Positions 57,210 through 64,000 of a stretch of 64,000 bases of DNA are shown piece by piece. A model generated the notes under the pieces. That model did no database searches and was not told where the DNA came from. It saw only the letters and a program-made list of their open reading frames with translations. The stretch comes from Labyrinthula sp. Ha (taxonomy: Eukaryota > Sar > Bigyra > Labyrinthulida > Labyrinthulaceae). The first letter of the stretch is position 1, and each line of letters opens with the position of its first letter. Position numbers and translations under genes: made by a program. The DNA is taken from contig JAALGZ010000005.1 of assembly GCA_015227615.1 (NCBI GenBank), positions 992,001 through 1,056,000 of the forward strand. The letters run 5' to 3'.

Positions 57210-58770
57210 CATTGACAATTATAGGTCGCCCTGGACCAGCATGGCGTCAGATAGAATTACTTTCTTGGCCTTGTAGCGCGTCTTGTCCGGAAATTCTATT
57301 TCGAAAACGTATTGGGGATCTTCGACTAACTTCACAAACTTTGGTATAATCGAAAGCGGAGCGATATTACGGTCCGAACCTGTGTCGGCTATTCCGTTTA
57401 CCGCTTTGAAAGAGCCGGTCTTCACGTTCTTTAAATGTAAGTGTAGCTTATGCGCTTCTTCGCCCAATCTTATCAACTTTATCACCTTAACTTTTTTTAC
57501 TTCATGTTCTGGCTTAGCTATAGAAGGCTTCTCGCTTTTAGTAACTTTAGTTGCTCTAACCTTCGGTTTTTGTTTCTCCGCCACGAAACTTCTAGAATAC
57601 AGCAACTCCTTGAAATCCTTCATAGACCAGAGTTGCTTATTAGAACTCACCTCATCTGCAGATATCTCAAATGATGAGGGTAAAGCGTTAACCATGATCT
57701 TTATACTTTTCTTGAAATGTAGCTTCTTTTCCTTTGGAGTTAAATCCGATAACAACATATCGACGTCATCGAAAAAGTTGTCAACATGTTCGTCTCCTCC
57801 TCTAACATTTCTGGGCCACGTTAGGTTATCTTTCATTCTCTTCATAGCGTTCTTTTTATTCCTTGCCTTGAACTTGGTTCTTCTATTCTCCAGATAAGCT
57901 TCAACCGCTCTAGTAGCTTGAGCATTTACCCCTTTTGCCTTGAGTGTATCGTAAACTTTTTTAGATAAGAAGGTCTGTATCTTTATGCCCTTGACATTCT
58001 GCTTCAAGGTCATGAACTCATGCATGAACTCATCAACCTTTGCTCCTTACAGTGTTTTGAGCTTTTCAGGCTGCGCAAACGGAACCTATTGCCTTGATAA
58101 TGTGTCCACCGCCGAGAGGTTTGCCTTTGTGACTCCACTGCTTATGCTTCCAGAATCTGATTCGGTTAATAATTCCTCAGAAAAGCGGCTGTGGTCCGAT
58201 AATGAAGTCTGCTTCGGTTCTGTTGTACTTTTCCTACTGCTTTTCAACATATTTTTGTGCACCTTTGACTTCTTTGGTCTTTTCTCGTAGGTTGTAGTTG
58301 GACTCGAACTCTCTTCGTCCTTTTCTATCTTCTTTTTGGGCAACTGTTCCTGGACCGTAGTGATTGCGATCTTTTTCATGCTAATCTCAAGGGTTCCCCT
58401 AAAAAACGTCGCTAGTTAGAATAGCCTGGAGCTGAGTCTTTATACTTTGTGTAACTGCTCCCGTGGGGCTAAACGCTTTAACTAATTGCCTACTCACTTC
58501 CTGTTCCAAAGCCAAAGGATTTGAGGCTTCAGTTTCCTGGGGCATGGGTACCTCCTTATTGTGTTCTTGCTCCAGGAGTGTTTTAACCTCCTCAACTGTA
58601 AGACTCACTTCCCTATCACTGTGTGTTTCCATAAGTACCTCGTCCTCATTTTTGTCGATCTCTGGGGTCATTGCCTCTTGACCGGCGGTTTTATTTTTCT
58701 TATCGGGTTTTTCGGCTTCATGGGAAGGCTTTTTGCCTTTCTTCTGTGTTCCAGGGGGAGCCATTAGTCT
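57210..58770 (-). mobile_element. Gag-like and protease part of the LTR element
   Basis: The 5' coding part is polar and charged (gag-like), then carries an aspartic protease signature NGIADTGSDRNIAPLS. This is the retroviral-type DTG loop expected upstream of the reverse transcriptase. Confidence 0.75.
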
Positions 58771-58813
58771 TTTCTTGTATCTCTCTAAATAACTTTTTAC
58801 GTTATTCGAATAA

Positions 58814-58977
58814 TGTCGCGTAATCTAGGTAGATTGATCTGAAGTTTTCTTCCTTATTATAAACTTAGATCTTAAATTGAAGTGCTAACGGCTAGGTCTT
58901 ACTAAATATTTCAACGGCTTATTATAATCTATAACACACTAGGAAAGCCAAGCAGCCTAGTCCACATAGGGTGGACA
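58814..58977 (-). repeat. 5' LTR of the chromovirus
   Basis: This 164-bp terminal repeat is the 5' LTR in the minus-strand orientation. It is about 93% identical to the copy at 51199-51362. The sequence next to its inner edge contains a small TTCGAA-centred palindrome where a primer-binding site would be expected. Confidence 0.95.
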
Positions 58978-60521
58978 GTTGTAACTTGAGTTTTTTTTTG
59001 TGAGCAGATCCCAGGGTGTTTATGGTTTTACTATTATTCAATATTATATATATGTGAAGCGAGGGTTTGGGTGAACCAAATTAATTTACTCAGGGCAAGT
59101 GGTTTTCTTGTGGGAAATAAAGTCACTTTTAACCATAATTCTTCTATTTTTAAATACTTTTCCAGTATTTTCTATATCTCTACCCACTGAGTTCTTTCTG
59201 TTAGCTCAGCAACATCAAGAGAAAGCTCATAGGGAGTATACATCTCCTTCAAGTAACCGCAAAGACTTCGATACTCGGAGAAAATTGTCTCATCTTTTCA
59301 AGAGCATTTAGGACTCTATCAAAATAGAAAAATAGCAACAACCTAAAAACACGATTGCCAGTTTTATCCTTTTTGTGGCATTGGAGCTAATGCCACTTTG
59401 CTTTTCAACATGGAAGAAGTCAGTATACATAATATTAATCAGGTTAAAGTCCATAGCCAAATTTATGGCGTGGTCAAGACAGAGCGAGAGATCATTTGCA
59501 ATTAGGAAACCAAATCTAATTTATTCATTACAGGATGAGCTCCGTACTATTTTTTGTATTCTAAGGATGAACACCAATCGATACTTTATAGCGGATGAAA
59601 TACTTAACATGCCGTCAAGAAAATATGTAACTTTCGCCTGATTTTGATAGACTGCTGCTTCTCTGTAATTAGAACTAGTGGTAAGCGATAGTCAGCATAG
59701 TGCAACCTGCATGCTTTAAGCAGCGGGAATCTTCACATTTCAGTATTTTCCAAACGTAGCCTTCCGAAAACGTTTCTAGAAATGGATCCCTTTCAGAAAA
59801 ATGTGATAGTCCAGACATACTGCCCTGTGAACAATAACTATCTCGTTCTGGACATCTTGAATTCCCGAGTTTCAGTTCGAAAGCTACTGAAATAGACGCT
59901 ACGGAGGAATGCTTTACTTAGAAGACATAATTTAGAGACTATTTTTAGAAGATTAAAGTCGTTTAATAAGATTTGGTTTTGGGAATACTTAAAGTTTGAA
60001 CAATAAAGAATTTCTTGTTTGAACCCAAAGGGATTTAGCATTATATATTCTGGCTCCATGGTTTCTAGGGCATGTTTGAAGCAACTAGCAAGTATGCATG
60101 CTATTAAAAACGGCATTGACTTAAGTAGCGTTGAGAAACTACGACGATGTGGCACAGTCAACTTACAACTGTCAGCTTCCTGCCTCTAACTCGGTGAATA
60201 TTCACCCTTGTAAGCAATGAAAATATATTGCATTGCTGAAACTCTTAGTGCTTCACCGATTGCACTTATATTTGCGGAATTACCTGATGATAATACTTCT
60301 ATTCACTTTTCCTCGATTAACTTCAGCAATGGCCAGGTTTATCGTAATCAGTTGTACCCCATTATTATACAGCAAAGAGTGTTGCTTTTAAGTTCTGAGT
60401 ATAACAGGTAAAACAATGTTGTCTTGAGAAACATAACACAATAAAACCTCAGTTACCCCTATATGTTCAAGTAGATTGCTAGAAATAGATACATTTATAG
60501 TTTCTAAACCTAAAATATAGC
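58978..60521. other. Gene-poor spacer right of the LTR element
   Basis: The stretch contains one frame-preserved relic, listed separately, and otherwise AT-rich sequence. About 110 bp separate the relic's end from the stop of the ankyrin gene. Confidence 0.5.
59410..60411 (+). pseudogene. Frame-preserved coding relic, family unknown
   Basis: One frame reads protein-like for about 330 codons with about ten stops and no shift. Recognisable stretches are MEEVSIHNINQVKVHSQIYG, KTFLEMDPFQKNVIVQTYCP, LRRNALLRRHNLETIFRRLK, GIDLSSVEKLRRCGTVNLQL and a final 64-codon open piece from ATG 60217 (AETLSASPIALIFAELPDD). The last piece ends AACAG-GTAAAA, which resembles an intron donor. It could be a pseudogene decayed by base substitution, or a gene with exons I cannot resolve. 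No family is recognised. Confidence 0.4.
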
Positions 60522-63500
60522 CTATAAATACTCGGAACCCTCATAGTGCCCCTCATCATCGACATCATAGTATTCTGTGAGTTCTTCATCATCAACCTCT
60601 AATCCAGACTCAACACTTTCATTCTCATAATTAATGTCTGCACCAAAATATTTAGGCTTAAGCTCCAGTAGCGAGACTACTTTGTCATTATAATCTGCTT
60701 CCACAGTATCTTCGCCCGAATTAACAGCGCATTTGTATAAATCTAAAAGAAGACGAAGCCATAGAACCTGAGTTTGCTCCGGCTTCCCATCAAACTGCAC
60801 TGATTTCGTCTTCAAATAAGTATCAAGCAAGCTGCTGGGAATCAGATCAGGGTAGAGTTGTGTAGATTTAGCTAGCAGATGAGCTACAGCGACGAAGTCT
60901 ATATTCTTCCTACTGGAAAAACACTCAGTCAATATTTTTAGAATTTTTTCACGAGACATTTCCACGCATAGGAAGAAAAAATCTAAAACTACTTCAACAG
61001 GAGGTGTACCATCATCTTCCTCCTCTTCTTCAACTTCACCTTCAAACTCCCCTTCTCCCTCATTGCCTGACCGTTTCTTTGTTTTCTTAATTAAGGCATT
61101 TCCAATATAAGATTCAACTAAAGAATAAGAGGAGTCCTGTATCTCGCCATCAAGTTCCAGGACCTTTTGTATTGCACCAATGTATGATTGAGTTAGAGCA
61201 ACGTGGAAGGCGTCCCGCAGCAGTTCCTTTCCATAACACTTCACAATTATTTCCATGGCCTCAATTGCCTCCTCTTGCGTAGCTGCTGCCATAACTTCCG
61301 CCATATATTCATCATCTGGTGAGATGTCGTGATTTCTAAGATCTTCAATTAAGTTGGGCATGTTTAGCCTAGCTGCATGCAGCAAAACTACCTCAAGGAG
61401 ATTCTCTTCTCCTCCAGCCAAGTACTTCTTATCCCATTCCTTTACCAACTTTTGTTTCTTCTTCTTCTCTAAGTTCAGTAGCTTCTTAATATAACTATGT
61501 TTAATAAAGAGCGCTGCTCTTCGCTTCTCCCAGGATGCATCAAAATCCAACTTCAAGTAGTGTCTAATTTGTTTGTTGTTGAATAGCCTTTGTACAGCAG
61601 AAGAATCCCCTGGCTTAGAATTTGCCATTGCACCAACGGCAGCACGAACTAAGCAGGAGAACCTTATATCATCCAAGTACAAGTTGTGTTTTTCAATCAA
61701 AGTCAGGATTCCATTTAACTCACGCTCATGGGAAGCTAAATTATGGGAGTCTTTTGCAAGCAAATCGAGTAACAACTTATCAACTACTCGGAGAATAATA
61801 TAGCATAAATCCTGATTCATATCTTTAACGAAGACATGATCGCCATCTTTCGTTGAAACCACAGTTCCATAGCTGCTGACTGACATGGCAGATGACACTT
61901 GCTTCTGCACAGACCCGGTTGCACTGTAAATTGAGCTTCTGACTTTCTTGAATGTTCCACGTACTCCTTTTCGAGCAAATCTACTCTTGGATTTATTGTT
62001 ACTCGACACTAGAAAATAAAATAAAATAATAGATGTACTTCTTGTACCCCGACGTGTTCCCTTTTTAGCCATTTTTAATAGTTTTTTCATTCCTTCCCCA
62101 GACACAGTATTATTTTCAACTGGTAAAGTATTATTAATATTGGCTGCTGTTAAAGTCTCCTGAAACAAATCCCCTTTGCTCTGTGCAACACCTTTGGCTC
62201 CTCGGACATGTGTCAAAATCTCCTCTGCATCCCATAACTCTTCTTTCACAGCTTGATACAAGAGAACAACTGTACAGTAATTAGGTCTCTTCATGCCCTT
62301 CTTGGCGCTTGCTGAGTTATTCATTTTCGCGGTTGACTTTTGACATATCAAGTTAAAAATATATGCATTGTCCGTAATCATTGAAATGACCTGATCGTTA
62401 TTCCTTTTTCCCTTCTCTTTCGCCTTTTCTTGTTCTTTGTACCTCTCAATGACACCTTCAACACAGGCTCTAAGTGCAGCATCTTTTGCATGTAAGGGAC
62501 TTGCCCCTTTCTGCAGAAGAAGTTTAACAAGGTCAAGACTTCCTGCCATTACAGCAGTGGACAAAGGGGTTTCGTATTCAAACTGGCTACGGAGTGCTAT
62601 TTTCGCCTTATTCCCCTTTGCTTTTTTCTTTTTCTCGCTTTTCTTATCAGGCTTTTCATCCTCTACAGTCATTTTGCGGTCTTGATCCCAGAATAGAAGA
62701 CGAATCTGACCTGTACAGCATCTTGATCCTATTGAAATTCCTTGATCCAAGCACTTCTCCACTAGGTACAAATGGTTCATTCTAATCATAAGCAACAACA
62801 GCTTTCCTCTATGACCAGTACAATCTGAAGGACATGTGTTTCTTTTATAGCTACTGAAAGACCTATCAGCTCTCATAAGCGGGGTAAATTTAGCGTCAGG
62901 ATGGTTCTTCAAGAACTTTGGTAGCTTTCTTTTCATCAATTTCAAGACAGCATCGACATTGTTATTCACCATAGATTGAATAATTGCAGTGTCAAGAAAC
63001 TTAAAATATACTTTTTCAAATCTTCCTTTCAATCTTCCCCATTCATTTGTTGGGTTGCTGAAGAACAATATGTAACTAACCCACTTGTCACACTCTTCCT
63101 CGTTATCAGGATCGAGTTCGATATTTTTTAATATCTTTTCTTTATCCACCGGACTAATTCCCCGAATAGTATAGTCCTCTTTTTCTACCTCGTTCAAAAA
63201 AGAAGATTGAGCTTCCAGGAACTGGATCATATTTAGAGCAAGATTCAACTTGTTCTTCCCAAGAAAAGCCCTGTATATTCTCAAAGCCTCTAGATTTCTT
63301 ATTCTTACCTGTAACTCCCTCAACTCTCTATATTTAGAAAATAAACTGATTAAATTAACTCTCTTCAAAGATTTGATATTTAACTCTGTTACAAAGGCTT
63401 CGACTAGTTCATCCTCTGATGGTTTCATTCGCTCCTGATAGAATTTGTCATCATTAAGAAACTGCTTCTTAAAATTTTTAAATCTTTTTTCCACGGTATT

Positions 63501-63766
63501 ACTCTTTTCCAGCTTCATTTTAAACACTTCGTGGTCTTTGAGTCTCTCACTAGTCCCTAAAACCATGAATACAAAAACACAAACATACCAAAGTCGTTCT
63601 CAACTCTGTTATAGAAATGAACTTTAGGTTTAGGCTTATCATCAGAATTCGAATTCCTTTTCTCACCATTTTTTCCGTCCGCAGCTAATTTTGCATCTAT
63701 CTGCTGGGGTTGCGAGTCTTCCGACCCGCCAGACGTGCTTGAATTCAAACTTACACGCTCGCTCAT
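60522..63766 (-). CDS. Ankyrin-repeat protein of about 1060 residues
   Basis: I read three exons, 63766-63589, 63556-62039 and 62008-60522, giving 1060 residues. The first intron (32 bp) joins NRVENDFG to TSERLKDHEV. The second (30 bp, 62038-62009, GTACAT...TTTCTAG) has no in-frame stop and is a multiple of three, so the unspliced frame stays open and would insert hydrophobic residues (STSIILFYFL). Ankyrin-like repeats are seen around HRGKLLLLMIRMNHLYLVEK and TPLSTAVMAGSLDLVKLLLQ. Much of the rest is helical and repeat-like (EVVLLHAARLNMPNLIEDLR), so more degenerate ankyrin units are likely. The N-terminal 50 residues are disordered. An acidic insert EGEFEGEVEEEEEDDG and an acidic Tyr-rich tail are present. 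It is probably a protein-interaction scaffold; no enzyme domain is visible. Confidence 0.85.
62009..62038 (-). other. 30-bp in-frame intron candidate
   Basis: The segment begins GTACAT, is T-rich and ends TTTCTAG. It interrupts a basic polar stretch (RGTR / MSSNNKSKS) with a run of hydrophobic codons quite unlike its surroundings, and it matches the other tiny introns in length and ends. Removal changes the length by ten codons only. Confidence 0.7.
63557..63588 (-). other. 32-bp intron of the ankyrin gene
   Basis: The intron begins GTATGTTT and ends GGTTTTAG. Splicing joins the ATG-proximal exon to the long second exon in frame. This is one of the clearest tiny introns in the window, since the upstream exon otherwise ends at a stop within the intron region. 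Confidence 0.8.
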
Positions 63767-64000
63767 CTTACTTCTTTCACGACTTTCTTTTGGACAGATG
63801 CTTTCCTTTGGTTAATAATGCTTCCTTTTAATTAATTAATATATCTTTCTTCGGCAACTTCTCAAAAGGCAGTAAAGATTTCAGTGGCAAATGAATTTTT
63901 GTTGCTTGTTGTACCTAATTCTAGATTATCACTGAGCTTATTTTTCTGGAGGGATTCGATCGCTTTTCTATTGTTATTATCTAGTCTTATGTGACGTGGC
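63767..64000. other. Upstream flank of the ankyrin gene
   Basis: This AT-rich flank at the window edge probably contains the ankyrin gene promoter. Nothing else is seen. Confidence 0.4.

Larger units (their letters stand above)
51199..58977 (-). mobile_element. Broken Ty3/gypsy chromovirus with an MT-A70-like 3' module
   Basis: This LTR retrotransposon is 7.78 kb long and reads on the minus strand, bounded by 164-bp direct LTRs that begin TG and end CA. Parts in transcription order: gag-like region, aspartic protease, reverse transcriptase and RNase H, integrase, chromodomain, a further unassigned stretch, and an MT-A70-type methyltransferase-like region just before the 3' LTR. Order and chromodomain place it in Metaviridae. 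A purine run (AAAAAAAGGGGGA) adjoins the 3' LTR on the coding strand. No standard tRNA primer site is evident. Flanking 4-mers ATTG and GTTG might be a decayed target duplication. The LTRs differ at about 11 of 164 positions (93% identity), so the insertion is not recent. The coding region carries roughly ten breaks, and the copy is a fossil. Confidence 0.93.

Noticed and set aside
1-64000. tRNA, rRNA, CRISPR arrays or bacterial-type operons
   Set aside because: I found no cloverleaf-like segment with a proper T-loop, no rRNA-like block and no regularly spaced repeats; the window is clearly eukaryotic.

Overview
This window comes from the nuclear genome of a unicellular eukaryote. The host genes carry GT-AG introns, and TAA, TAG and TGA all end genes. 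The base composition is AT-rich and coding density is uneven. I cannot place the lineage. RanGAP is of the plant-like leucine-rich type, two proteins combine fungal-type CBM1 cellulose-binding modules with PT-rich stalks like those of several algae and stramenopiles, and many introns are only about 24 to 32 bases long.

Layout. 1-4.5 kb is gene-poor with one decayed coding relic. 4.5-7.5 kb holds HAT1 (+) converging on a Q/P/RGG-rich coiled-coil protein (-), with stops 9 bp apart. 7.5-11.9 kb is gene-poor and holds a decayed MULE transposon copy and other relics. 11.9-13.7 kb holds RanGAP and a 99-residue membrane protein (-). 13.7-17.1 kb holds relics only. 17.1-26.2 kb is a compact cluster: a 1367-residue TPR-like acidic protein, a PLP decarboxylase, an unknown protein, a divergent protein kinase and a CIR-N (LENG1-like) protein. 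26.2-30.2 kb has tandem repeats, a MULE transposase fragment and a relic. 30.2-34 kb is an APE-type LINE. 34.4-37.9 kb holds a basic, probably N-myristoylated protein and an EF-hand protein. 37.9-51 kb is mostly empty except for two paralogous membrane-anchored CBM1 proteins. 51.2-59.0 kb is a broken Ty3/gypsy chromovirus. 59.0-60.5 kb holds a relic, and 60.5-63.8 kb an ankyrin-repeat protein.

How the genes relate. Several housekeeping functions are recognisable: histone acetylation, the Ran GTPase cycle, an RNA-processing corepressor and an amino-acid decarboxylase. They are not an operon-like unit. The two CBM1 proteins look like a local duplication and share an 18-bp block upstream. The most unusual feature is in the LTR element: between its chromodomain and its 3' LTR it carries what looks like an MT-A70 (METTL3/METTL14-type) methyltransferase domain. 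The second is the set of tiny introns, one of which is a multiple of three, has no stop, and is hidden inside a long open frame.
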